DNA of 64,000 bases from Limnohabitans sp. 2KL-1 (GTDB taxonomy: Bacteria > Pseudomonadota > Gammaproteobacteria > Burkholderiales > Burkholderiaceae_C). Location of the stretch: positions 310,001 through 374,000 of the forward strand of contig NZ_NESL01000002.1 in NCBI RefSeq assembly GCF_003063435.1. Direction: 5' to 3'. Positions 1 through 7,980 of this stretch are shown one piece after another. A model generated the notes under the pieces. The model made no database searches. It worked only from the letters and a program-made list of their open reading frames with translations, and was not told where the DNA came from. A program made the position numbers and the translations under genes. How positions within the stretch are numbered: position 1 is the first letter of the stretch; the number at the start of each line of letters is the position of its first letter.

Positions 1-106
1 AGCGGGTGAAAGCAAACGCCCCCATCTGGCTGGAGGCGGCAGCAGAAAACAAACTGCCCACCGCCCACGACAAGGCGGCGAGAGCCGCCAGAAGTTCAGC
101 CTGCAC
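1..106 (-). CDS. EamA/DMT-family transporter, N-terminal fragment (runs off the window)
   Basis: Reading the minus strand from a GTG at 106 gives about 35 codons beginning V-Q-A-E-L-L and continuing with a hydrophobic segment (ALSWAVGSLFSAA) and the tail GAFAFTR. A short N-terminus, a first membrane helix and a GAFAFxR stretch are typical of EamA drug/metabolite transporters. The start lies 13 nt downstream of the pmbA stop, so the two are probably co-transcribed. No ATG is available, which makes the GTG start an inference. The rest of the gene lies outside the window, so the substrate cannot be judged. Confidence 0.55.
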   Translation of the reverse strand, partial: MQAELLAALAALSWAVGSLFSAAASSQMGAFAFTR

Positions 107-119
107 AGCGCAGCAGGCC

Positions 120-1541
120 TCAGCTGCCGGCCAGCTTCATGCGGTTGACCAAAATGGAGCCGGTGGTTTTGGCACCCATGTTGTAGGTGTCCGCCCCCAC
201 GGCCTCGATGCCCATCAGCATGTCTTTCAGGTTGCCCGCGATGGTGATCTCGTGTACCGGGTAGGCAATCTGCCCGTTCTCCACCCAAAAGCCACTGGCC
301 CCGCGCGAATAGTCGCCCGTGACGTAGTTCACGCCCTGACCCATCAGCTCGATCACGAACAGGCCCGTGCCCAGCTTTTGCAGCATGGCGTCCAAATCGT
401 CCGTGGACTGCGTCAGGCGCGAAGTCAGCGTCAGGTTGTGCGAGCCCCCCGCGTTGCCGGTGGTCTTCATGCCAAGTTTGCGGGCCGAGTAGCTGCTCAA
501 AAAGTAACCCTCGACACGCCCTCCCTTGACCACTTGGCGGCGCACCGAGCGCACGCCTTCGTCGTCAAAAGGCGAACTGCCCTTGCCACGCAGCAAGTGC
601 GGGTCTTCTTCGATGTCGATGTGTTTCGGGAACACCTTCTTGCCCAAAGAGTCGAGCAAGAAACTGCTCTTGCGGTACAGCGCGCCGCCGCTCACGGCCT
701 GCACAAAGCCGCCCAACAGGCCAGCGGCCACAGGTGACTCGAACAGCACCGGGCACTCGGTCGTGGCGATCTTGCGGGCTCCCAGACGCGACAAGGCGCG
801 TTCGGCGGCATAGCGGCCCACCGCTTCGGGCGAAGCCATCTCATCGGCGCAACGCATCGAGGTGTACCAAGCATCGCGCTGCATCTCGGCGTTGCGGCCG
901 GGCAGCTTGGCGATCGGGGCGACCGAAATGCTGTGGCGCGAGCTGGCGTAGCCGCCGCGAAAACCGTGCGTGTGGGCGCTGAAAAAATGGCTTTGCTGGG
1001 CCGACACGGCCGCGCCGTCGCTGTTGGTGATGCGGCGGCTGGTTTTCATGGCTGCGGCTTCGCACTGCAAGGCCAGCTTGGCAGCTTCTTCACTGTTGAT
1101 CGCCCAAGGGTGGAACAAATCCAGATCGCGATGGTTCGTTTCGATGTCGGCCTCGTCGGGCAAACCGGCTGTCGGGTCTTCTGCGGTGAAGCGGGCGATG
1201 TCGTAAGCCGCCTGCACCGTGCGCTCGATCGCGGCTTTGGAAAAGTCCGAGGTGCTGGCGTTGCCACGGCGGTGGTCCACGTACACCGTCACGCCCAGCG
1301 ACTTGTCGCGGTTGCGCTCCACGTTTTCAAGCTCGCCCTTGCGCACGCTGACCGACAGGCCACAACCTTCGGACGCTTCGGCCCCCGCGTTGGTGGCCCC
1401 CAGCTTTTTGGCGTGTTTCAGGGCGATGTCGACCAGCTCTTCAAAGTGGTCACGCGAGTAGCTGAAACCGTCGTGGGCCTGCGCGCTGGAGGCGGCGGCA
1501 GGGGCGTTTTGTTTCACGGAACTTTTCACAGAAATTTTCAC
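120..1541 (-). CDS. pmbA: PmbA/TldE, metalloprotease-complex subunit
   Basis: This is the PmbA (TldE) partner of TldD. In the TldD/TldE heterodimer the active zinc site belongs to TldD, and the complex processes small peptides (microcin B17 maturation, CcdA antitoxin degradation in E. coli). The C-terminal part carries the hallmark run LMGQGVN..TGDYSRGASGFWVENG and ITIAGNLKDM, which matches E. coli PmbA closely, and the product ends in a typical MKLAGS tail. The open frame extends upstream to 1661, but that part overlaps the divergent yjgA start. The GTG at 1541 (V-K-I-S-V-K) gives about 473 aa, near the family's ~450, so I chose it. An EamA-type transporter follows 13 nt downstream. The start is uncertain by a few dozen codons; the family is not in doubt. 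Confidence 0.93.
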   Translation of the reverse strand: MKISVKSSVKQNAPAAASSAQAHDGFSYSRDHFEELVDIALKHAKKLGATNAGAEASEGCGLSVSVRKGELENVERNRDKSLGVTVYVDHRRGNASTSDFSKAAIERTVQAAYDIARFTAEDPTAGLPDEADIETNHRDLDLFHPWAINSEEAAKLALQCEAAAMKTSRRITNSDGAAVSAQQSHFFSAHTHGFRGGYASSRHSISVAPIAKLPGRNAEMQRDAWYTSMRCADEMASPEAVGRYAAERALSRLGARKIATTECPVLFESPVAAGLLGGFVQAVSGGALYRKSSFLLDSLGKKVFPKHIDIEEDPHLLRGKGSSPFDDEGVRSVRRQVVKGGRVEGYFLSSYSARKLGMKTTGNAGGSHNLTLTSRLTQSTDDLDAMLQKLGTGLFVIELMGQGVNYVTGDYSRGASGFWVENGQIAYPVHEITIAGNLKDMLMGIEAVGADTYNMGAKTTGSILVNRMKLAGS

Positions 1542-1644
1542 GAAGAGGGTCTCGAAAAAAATGGCGGGCGCCGGGCCCGCAGTGGCCGCTATGATACTTG
1601 CCACCCAGCCCCTGCGCTGCCTCAGAGAACGAGTTCCCCCAGTC

Positions 1645-2301
1645 ATGTCCCGTAAACCCAAAAAAGGCTATTTCGTCCGTGGTCAATTTGTTGCCGAAGG
1701 CAGCGAACTTGACCTGGAGTACAAGCGCGAGCTCAAAGGCGGCCTCGACGGCCCCAGCCGCACTGAACTCAAGCGCGAAAGCACCGAACTGCAAGAACTC
1801 GGCACCGCCTTGCTCACGCTGCGCAAAGACCTCATGGAGGGCCTGGCCTTGCCCGACAAACTGGTGGACGGCCTGGCCGAAGCCAAGCGCATCACCAACT
1901 TTGAAGGCAAGCGCCGCCAGATGCAGTTCATCGGCAAACAAATGCGCCTGCTCAGCCCCGAAACCCTCCAAGCCGTGCGCGAAGCGCTGGATATTCAGCG
2001 CCTGGGCAGCGCCAAGGACACGCAAGCCCTGCACCTGGCCGAAACCTGGCGTGACCGCCTGATCGCAGACGATGCCGCCGTGGGCGAATGGATTGCGCAT
2101 TACCCGCAAACCGACATCCAGCAACTGCGCGCCTTGGTGCGCCAGGCCCGCAAGGACGCGGTGCCGGTCACCAACGCGGCAGTCTCGCAAGGCCTGGCCC
2201 CACGCCAGGGCCGTGCTTACCGCGAACTGTTCAAACTGGTGCGCAGCATCCTCACCGGCGGCGAAAGCGACAACACCCCCGACGAGACCGAAGATGAGTG
2301 A
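1645..2301 (+). CDS. yjgA: Ribosome-associated protein YjgA/DarP (DUF615)
   Basis: DarP binds the late 50S ribosomal precursor and helps peptidyl-transferase centre maturation. The 218-residue product starts MSRKPKKGYFVRG and is rich in charged helices, with ELKRESTELQELG near the start and the conserved KRITNFEGKRRQMQFIGK in the middle, as expected of DUF615 proteins. The frame is open back to 1561, but the ATG at 1645 matches the family start (short basic N-terminus). Its 3' end overlaps the mog start by 8 nt (ATGAGTGA), so the two are translationally coupled. It is divergent from pmbA, an arrangement common in Burkholderiales. Confidence 0.92.
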   Translation: MSRKPKKGYFVRGQFVAEGSELDLEYKRELKGGLDGPSRTELKRESTELQELGTALLTLRKDLMEGLALPDKLVDGLAEAKRITNFEGKRRQMQFIGKQMRLLSPETLQAVREALDIQRLGSAKDTQALHLAETWRDRLIADDAAVGEWIAHYPQTDIQQLRALVRQARKDAVPVTNAAVSQGLAPRQGRAYRELFKLVRSILTGGESDNTPDETEDE

Positions 2302-2902
2302 ATCCAACGCTACGATCCCTTTTGACCCGATCAAGATCGGCATCGTGTCCATCAGCGACCGCGCCAGCACCGGCGTGTACGAAGACAAAGGCCTGCCCGC
2401 ACTGCAAGAGTGGCTCACCAAAGCCCTGCACAACCCCATCACATTTGAGCCGCGCCTGATTCCGGACGAAAAGGACCGCATCAGCGCCACCCTGATCGAA
2501 TTGGTCGACGCCGGTTGCAGCCTGGTGCTGACCACCGGCGGCACAGGCCCTGCCCTGCGCGACGTGACGCCCGAGGCCACACTGGCCGTGGCCGACAAGG
2601 AAATGCCCGGCTTTGGCGAGCAAATGCGTCAGATCAGCCTGAAATTTGTGCCCACAGCCATTTTGTCGCGCCAAGTGGCCGTCATTCGGTGCCAAAGCCT
2701 GATCATCAACCTGCCCGGCCAGCCCAAGTCGATTGCCGAGACCCTGGAAGGCCTGAAGGACGCCGACGGTAAACCGGTGGTACACGGCATTTTTGCGGCC
2801 GTGCCCTATTGCGTCGATTTGATTGGCGGCCCCTACATGGAAACCAAGGACGAGGTCTGCAAGGCCTTCCGGCCCAAAACCGCAATCCGCCCGCCTCGCT
2901 GA
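2294..2902 (+). CDS. mog: Molybdopterin adenylyltransferase MogA
   Basis: MogA activates molybdopterin by adenylylation (MPT + ATP to MPT-AMP), the step before molybdate insertion in molybdenum cofactor synthesis. The 202-residue protein has the family landmarks: IGIVSISDRAS..G.YEDKG near the N-terminus, the TTGGTGPALRDVTPEAT nucleotide/pterin-binding loop, and LPGQPKSIAETL near the C-terminus. E. coli MogA is 195 aa. The ATG at 2294 lies inside the last codons of yjgA and shares the ATGAGTGA overlap. The longer open frame upstream (from 2072) runs antiparallel to no known domain and is a shadow of yjgA. Confidence 0.93.
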   Translation: MSESNATIPFDPIKIGIVSISDRASTGVYEDKGLPALQEWLTKALHNPITFEPRLIPDEKDRISATLIELVDAGCSLVLTTGGTGPALRDVTPEATLAVADKEMPGFGEQMRQISLKFVPTAILSRQVAVIRCQSLIINLPGQPKSIAETLEGLKDADGKPVVHGIFAAVPYCVDLIGGPYMETKDEVCKAFRPKTAIRPPR

Positions 2903-3305
2903 CGCCTGACTCTCGTGTCGGGGCTCAAGTTCATTACAAAAACTGTGCCATACAGGCAGGCGGCTACGGCTACGGCTGCACTTGCAACGTTCAGGGCCTC
3001 GGCCAAAGCCTCTTGCCGACAGCCCTGCCTCTGACCGGGCCACCCTTTTCGGGTATAATCCGATTTTTTCGGCAAGCGCGACAGCAGCACCTCCGGCCCG
3101 ACCAACGCCATCCAAGCGACGCCCCCATGCGGGCAGGTCACCGTTCCGCAAGGACTGCACTCCAAATGTTCGCCCACCCTCTTGCCTTTGCAGATTGGAT
3201 TCCTACATAAGGTTCTGATCTGTGCCTTAACCCACGCCCGCGCCGGGATGTATTTGGCGCTGACTGTGTCTGTTTCCTTGTTCCTTTTTGTGTCCCGAGG
3301 TGTCC
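2903..3305 (+). other. mog-rpoD intergenic region / rpoD leader
   Basis: This 403-nt stretch holds no convincing gene. It contains the promoter candidate listed separately and, downstream of it, about 245 nt that would be an unusually long rpoD 5' leader. A GGCTAC triplet-like repeat lies near 2962-2976. The region just before rpoD is pyrimidine-rich and ends with a GAGG element 7 nt before the ATG. I looked for 6S, 4.5S and tmRNA landmarks and did not see them. Confidence 0.5.
3031..3059 (+). promoter_or_regulatory. Candidate sigma-70 promoter for rpoD
   Basis: A perfect TATAAT (3054-3059) stands 17 nt downstream of CTGACC (3031-3036), which matches four of six positions of the TTGACA -35 element. 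It is followed by a GC-rich then T-rich start region. The predicted transcript would have a leader of roughly 245 nt before the rpoD ATG. Spacing and -10 quality are good; the -35 is moderate. Confidence 0.55.
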
Positions 3306-5828
3306 ATGCCCGCTCAAAAGCCGAAGAAGCCTGCTCAGGCCCCAGCCAAATCCAAAACCGTAGCCAAGACCACCCAGGCTGCAGACCAAGCCAACGCGCC
3401 CGTCGCGAAGAGCAAGGCCTCAGTCAAAACGCCTGTGAAAACACCTGCCAAGGTGTCCACGCCCACGGCCGCCAAAACACCCGCCAAAACGGCAGGCAAA
3501 GTGGCTGCCAAGGATGCAGTGCCCCAGGTCAAAGCCACGCCAGCCCCGGACACCTCCGCCAAGTCTGTGAAGAAAGCCGCCTCCGTGCCAGCCAATAAAT
3601 CCGAAGCCATCGAGAAAAAAACCGTCGTCAAAGCCAAAGAAGCTGCGGGTGACGTGGAAGTGAAGAAAACCGCCAAAGCAGCCAAAGCCGCTGCCCCGGC
3701 AGAAGACAAAAAGCCTGCCGCCAAAAAAGCGCCCGCCAAATCCACGGGCGCCAAGCGCGGCCCCAAGAAAAAAGGCAGCATCGCCGAGCCGAGCATGGAC
3801 GATGATTTGAGCGACATCGAAGACGAGCTCGAAGCGGAACCGATTGCCGAGCCAGGCTCCGAGACTGCAGAAAAGGTCAAGCCCCTGCGCATGAAGATCA
3901 GCAAGGCGAAAGAACGTGCCTTGATGAAGGAATTTGGTCTGGACGAAACCGTCCTGACCGAAGCAGAAATGAAGCAGCGCCGCGACCGCCTCAAAGCCCT
4001 GATCAAGCTGGGCAAGACCCGTGGCTACCTCACCAACGGTGAAATCAGCGACCACCTGCCCGACAAGCTGGTCGATGCCGAAACCCTGGAAGTGGTGATC
4101 GCCACCCTGAACGACCTGGGTGTGGCGGTGTACGAGCAAACGCCCGACGCCGAAAGCCTGATCATCACGGACAACGCACCCACCGGCTCTACCGAAGAGG
4201 AAGCCGAAGAAGCCGCCGAAGCCGCCCTGTCCACCGTGGACAGCGAATTCGGCCGCACCACCGACCCGGTGCGCATGTACATGCGCGAAATGGGCACCGT
4301 GGAACTGCTGACCCGCGAGGGCGAAATCGAAATCGCCAAGCGCATCGAAGGCGGCTTGATGGACATGATGGCCGCGATCAGCGCATCGCCTGCCACCATC
4401 GCCGAAATCTTGCGCATGGCCAACGAAATCCGTGAAGGCAAGGTCGTCATCTCCACCGTGGTGGACGGTTTCGCCAACCTGAACGAAGCCGACGACTACG
4501 TGGCCGAAGAAGACTTCGACGAATTCGACGAAGCCGATGACGACGACGGCAAAGGCGGCTCCAAGGCCCTGACCAAGAAGCTCGAAGAGCTGAAGAACCA
4601 GGCGCTAGAGCGTTTTGACCGCATCACCGAGTACTTCGAAAAAGTGCACAAGGTCTACGACAAGGAAGGCTGGGGCACGCCCGCTTACAACAAGGTGCAA
4701 ACCGCCCTGTCGGAAGAGCTGATGACCATCCGCTTTACGGCCAAGACCATTGAAAAGCTGTGCGACATGGTGCGCGGCCAGGTGGACGATGTGCGCAAGA
4801 AAGAGCGCGAACTGCGCCGCATCATTGTGGACAAATGCGGCTACCCGCAAGAGCAGTTCATTGCCGAATTCAGCGGCCGTGACAAAAACGGCAAGCGCGT
4901 CGAATCCCAGCTGCTCAACCTGAAATGGATTGAAAAGCAGGCCGCCGCTGGCAAGAGCTGGAGCGCCGTCATGGGCCGCAACATCCCGCCCGTGCAAGAC
5001 CTGCAGCAAAAGCTGATGGACCTGCAATCGCAGGTGGTGGTGCCCCTTGATGAGCTCAAAGACATCAACAAACGCATGAACGCGGGCGAGCGTGCCAGCC
5101 GCGACGCCAAGAAAGAGATGATCGAGGCCAACTTGCGCCTGGTGATCTCGATCGCCAAAAAGTACACCAACCGCGGCCTGCAGTTCCTCGATTTGATCCA
5201 GGAAGGCAACATCGGCTTGATGAAGGCGGTGGACAAGTTCGAATACCGCCGGGGCTACAAGTTCTCGACCTACGCCACCTGGTGGATTCGCCAGGCCATC
5301 ACCCGCTCCATTGCGGACCAGGCCCGCACGATCCGCATTCCGGTGCACATGATCGAGACCATCAACAAGATGAACCGCATCTCGCGCCAGCACTTGCAGG
5401 AATTCGGCTTCGAGCCCGATGCCTCCATCCTGGCCGAGAAGATGGAAATCCCAGAAGACAAGATCCGCAAGATCATGAAGATCGCCAAAGAGCCGATCTC
5501 CATGGAAACGCCGATCGGTGACGACGACGACAGCCACCTGGGCGACTTCATTGAAGACAGCACGCACACCGCCCCCATGGACGCGGCCCTGCAGGCCGGT
5601 CTGCGCGATGTGGTCAAGGACATCCTCGACAGCCTCACGCCACGCGAAGCCAAAGTGCTGCGCATGCGTTTCGGCATCGAAATGTCGACCGACCACACGC
5701 TGGAAGAAGTGGGCAAGCAGTTCGACGTGACCCGCGAACGCATCCGCCAGATCGAAGCCAAGGCGCTGCGCAAGCTCAAGCACCCCAGCCGCTCCGACAA
5801 GCTGCGCAGCTTCATCGACACGATGTAA
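3306..5828 (+). CDS. rpoD: RNA polymerase primary sigma factor (sigma-70)
   Basis: This is the housekeeping sigma factor, 840 aa. Residues 1-160 form a Lys/Ala/Pro-rich low-complexity extension before region 1.1. Region 1.2 begins near residue 319 ([11 protein letters not shown]). Region 2 (about 597-690) carries [30 protein letters not shown] and the -10-recognition/melting run [13 protein letters not shown]. Region 4 near the C-terminus has the helix-turn-helix [26 protein letters not shown]. The ATG at 3306 is preceded by GAGG at a good distance and removes six spurious upstream residues. An acidic non-conserved segment ([14 protein letters not shown]) lies between regions 1 and 2. A strong terminator follows directly. 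The neighbours dnaG and rpsU, often found with rpoD, are not present here. Confidence 0.97.
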   Translation: MPAQKPKKPAQAPAKSKTVAKTTQAADQANAPVAKSKASVKTPVKTPAKVSTPTAAKTPAKTAGKVAAKDAVPQVKATPAPDTSAKSVKKAASVPANKSEAIEKKTVVKAKEAAGDVEVKKTAKAAKAAAPAEDKKPAAKKAPAKSTGAKRGPKKKGSIAEPSMDDDLSDIEDELEAEPIAEPGSETAEKVKPLRMKISKAKERALMKEFGLDETVLTEAEMKQRRDRLKALIKLGKTRGYLTNGEISDHLPDKLVDAETLEVVIATLNDLGVAVYEQTPDAESLIITDNAPTGSTEEEAEEAAEAALSTVDSEFGRTTDPVRMYMREMGTVELLTREGEIEIAKRIEGGLMDMMAAISASPATIAEILRMANEIREGKVVISTVVDGFANLNEADDYVAEEDFDEFDEADDDDGKGGSKALTKKLEELKNQALERFDRITEYFEKVHKVYDKEGWGTPAYNKVQTALSEELMTIRFTAKTIEKLCDMVRGQVDDVRKKERELRRIIVDKCGYPQEQFIAEFSGRDKNGKRVESQLLNLKWIEKQAAAGKSWSAVMGRNIPPVQDLQQKLMDLQSQVVVPLDELKDINKRMNAGERASRDAKKEMIEANLRLVISIAKKYTNRGLQFLDLIQEGNIGLMKAVDKFEYRRGYKFSTYATWWIRQAITRSIADQARTIRIPVHMIETINKMNRISRQHLQEFGFEPDASILAEKMEIPEDKIRKIMKIAKEPISMETPIGDDDDSHLGDFIEDSTHTAPMDAALQAGLRDVVKDILDSLTPREAKVLRMRFGIEMSTDHTLEEVGKQFDVTRERIRQIEAKALRKLKHPSRSDKLRSFIDTM

Positions 5829-5852
5829 GCCGGCTCAGCAGCCGCTCACAGC

Positions 5853-5888
5853 AAAAAGCCTCCCGACTGCGAAGTCGGGAGGCTTTTT
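5853..5888 (+). terminator. Intrinsic terminator of rpoD
   Basis: A perfect 16-bp stem (AAAAAGCCTCCCGACT with its complement) closes a GCGA tetraloop and ends in a T-run. It starts 25 nt after the rpoD stop. The A-tract on the left arm means it could also act on the opposite strand. Confidence 0.93.
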
Positions 5889-6037
5889 CTTTGGTCGCGG
5901 CCCAGGTCAACGCCATCTGGTCTCAGTAAATCTTTAAGCAAAAAATATGAATTAAAAATTTATATGTTCGTTATCGCACAATAAAATCACGCCTAATATT
6001 TACAATTAATACAAAATCAACGAAAGAATAAAAAACA

Positions 6038-6718
6038 ATGAACCCCGCGTGCAATGTACTTATTTCGCAGTTGAGCAGTGAAAAATGCGAAATTCTTTTA
6101 CCCCATCTGCAACTGAGCTGCCTGGAAGCGGGACAACTGATCTTCAGACCCCAAGAGTTGATCCAGTTCGCCTACTTTCCCGTAACCACCATCATCGCCT
6201 TGCAAATTGACATCTCCGACGGTTCCAGTGCAGACATCGCCTGGGTGGGCAAAGAGGGCATGGTGGGCAGCGGTGTCATGGGCAGCAATCAGAATTTCAG
6301 CCGTGCGCGGGTCAAATTTTCGGGTTTTGCCTACAAGTTGCCCCTGCCCATCTTCCAGTCCGAACTGGCGCAGGACCGCGCATTTCTGAAAATCTGGATG
6401 GCCGCCACACGGCAAATGATCTTGCAAATTGCCATGCCCAGCGTCTGCAGCAGCAAACACAGCAATGAGCAACAAATCGTGCGCTGGATCCTGAACACGC
6501 TGGACAAAACCCAGGGACAGACACTGCAAGTCACCCACCAGGAAATCGCGGACGTGCTGGGCATCCGCAGAGAATCGGTCACCCTGAGCGCGGGCAGGTT
6601 GAGCCATGAAGGCTTGATCGAAGTCTCACGCGGACAACTGCACGTTCTGAACCGACCCCAACTGCAAGCCCGCGCTTGCGAGTGTTACCGGATCATGAAT
6701 CCCATCGCCAAACATTGA
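6038..6718 (+). CDS. Crp/Fnr-family transcriptional regulator
   Basis: The 226-residue protein has an N-terminal cyclic-nucleotide-binding-like sensor domain (roughly 20-130) and a C-terminal winged helix (about 150-205) with the recognition run TQQEIADVLGIRRESVTLSAGRLSHEGLIEV-type pattern. It lacks the N-terminal cysteine cluster of FNR and the canonical cAMP-binding signature of CRP, so its signal is unknown. The ATG at 6038 follows an AT-rich 150-nt region after the rpoD terminator, which probably holds its own promoter. Only 25 nt separate it from the binding-protein gene downstream, suggesting a three-gene operon with the GGDEF-EAL gene. Confidence 0.85.
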   Translation: MNPACNVLISQLSSEKCEILLPHLQLSCLEAGQLIFRPQELIQFAYFPVTTIIALQIDISDGSSADIAWVGKEGMVGSGVMGSNQNFSRARVKFSGFAYKLPLPIFQSELAQDRAFLKIWMAATRQMILQIAMPSVCSSKHSNEQQIVRWILNTLDKTQGQTLQVTHQEIADVLGIRRESVTLSAGRLSHEGLIEVSRGQLHVLNRPQLQARACECYRIMNPIAKH

Positions 6719-6743
6719 GTGTTCCCTGCGCAGAACGCGAACG

Positions 6744-7979
6744 ATGAACCACCACACCCCCGTACACCACCCCGAGCGCATCCTGACCATTCGCGCCCGG
6801 CACGGCCTGGCCTGCTTGCTCAGCGCAGGCATGTTTCAAGCACTGGCACAGTCCGGCCCTGAACCGGCCAACCCACCCCCCGTGTGGATTGGTTTTGACG
6901 ACGCTTACGGCCTGAAAACCAACACCTCGGCCACCGCCATTGAATGGGGCATCAAAGCCGCCATGGAAGAGATCAACGCCGCAGGTGGCGTGCTCAACGG
7001 CCGCCCCCTGAAACTGCTGACCACCGACAACAAAGGTCTGACGGCGCGGGGCAAGGACAACTTCATTGAGCTGGCCGGAACCAAAGATCTGATCGCGGTG
7101 CTGGGGGGCAAATACAGCCCCGTGATTGTCGAAATGTTGCCTGAGGCCCAGCGGCTTCAAGTCCCCTTGATCAGCGTCTGGGGTTCTGCAGACCCGATCA
7201 CGGACCATGACCAAACCCCCTCGTACACGTTTCGCGTGTCACTCAAGGACGCCTGGGGTGTCGAAGCCATGATGAAGCGCCTGTCCTCCAAATACAGCGC
7301 TCGGCAAGCCTGCGCCATCTTGCCCAACACCGCCTGGGGCCGCTCGGCCGAACGCGTCATCCAGGAAAAATCGGTCTCCAACCACATCCGTTTCCCCGTC
7401 GTGCGCTGGTACAACTGGGGCGATGCCTCGCTCAAAGTGCACTACCAAGCCTGCCTGGATTCGCGGACACAGGGCCTGCTGCTGGTCGGCAATGAAAAAG
7501 AAGCCGCCGTCATGATCAAGGAAATTGCAGCGCAGCCCCCGAACCTGCGCTTGCCTGTGGTGTCGCATTGGGGGGCTGCGGGCGGCACCTTGCATGAACT
7601 GGCCACGGCGGAATTGCCCTTGGTGCGGATCGACTTCATCCAGACCTTCAGTTTCATCCGCAACAAAAGACCCCGCGCCCAATATTTGGCCGACTGGATT
7701 TTGAAAAACACCGAGCTGAAATCCAGCAGCGACATTCCCAGCCCTGTGGGGGCCGCCCATGCCTACGACACGGTGCACCTGTTGGCCAGCGCCCTGAAGC
7801 TGGGTCAGTCCACCGACCCCCGCCAAATCCGCAATGCACTGGAGCGGCTTCCCGCCTTCCATGGCGCTGTGCGTCATTACGCCCGGCCGTTTACCAGTCA
7901 GCGCCACGATGCACTGGACAAATCGCAAGTCTTGTTTGTCAAGCTCACCCCCACCGGGCAGCTGATTCCGCAAGACTGA
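6744..7979 (+). CDS. Periplasmic ligand-binding protein (branched-chain amino-acid/urea type)
   Basis: The 411-residue product has a signal-peptide-like N-terminus (hydrophobic LACLLSAGMFQALAQS) and a two-lobed Peripla_BP_6/LivJ-type fold pattern: AIEWGIKAAMEEINAAGGVLNGRPLKLL, a D-N-K turn, and VPLISVWGSADPIT in the middle. Such proteins normally feed an ABC importer, but no permease or ATPase gene is next to it. It lies between a Crp/Fnr regulator and a GGDEF-EAL membrane protein with 1 nt separating it from the latter. I infer a sensory partner role rather than uptake. The ligand cannot be told from sequence. Confidence 0.85.
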   Translation: MNHHTPVHHPERILTIRARHGLACLLSAGMFQALAQSGPEPANPPPVWIGFDDAYGLKTNTSATAIEWGIKAAMEEINAAGGVLNGRPLKLLTTDNKGLTARGKDNFIELAGTKDLIAVLGGKYSPVIVEMLPEAQRLQVPLISVWGSADPITDHDQTPSYTFRVSLKDAWGVEAMMKRLSSKYSARQACAILPNTAWGRSAERVIQEKSVSNHIRFPVVRWYNWGDASLKVHYQACLDSRTQGLLLVGNEKEAAVMIKEIAAQPPNLRLPVVSHWGAAGGTLHELATAELPLVRIDFIQTFSFIRNKRPRAQYLADWILKNTELKSSSDIPSPVGAAHAYDTVHLLASALKLGQSTDPRQIRNALERLPAFHGAVRHYARPFTSQRHDALDKSQVLFVKLTPTGQLIPQD

Positions 7980-7980
7980 C

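Noticed and set aside
2903..3305. Possible 6S or other structural RNA upstream of rpoD
   Set aside because: I could not identify the closing stem and internal bubble of 6S, nor the SRP or tmRNA landmarks.
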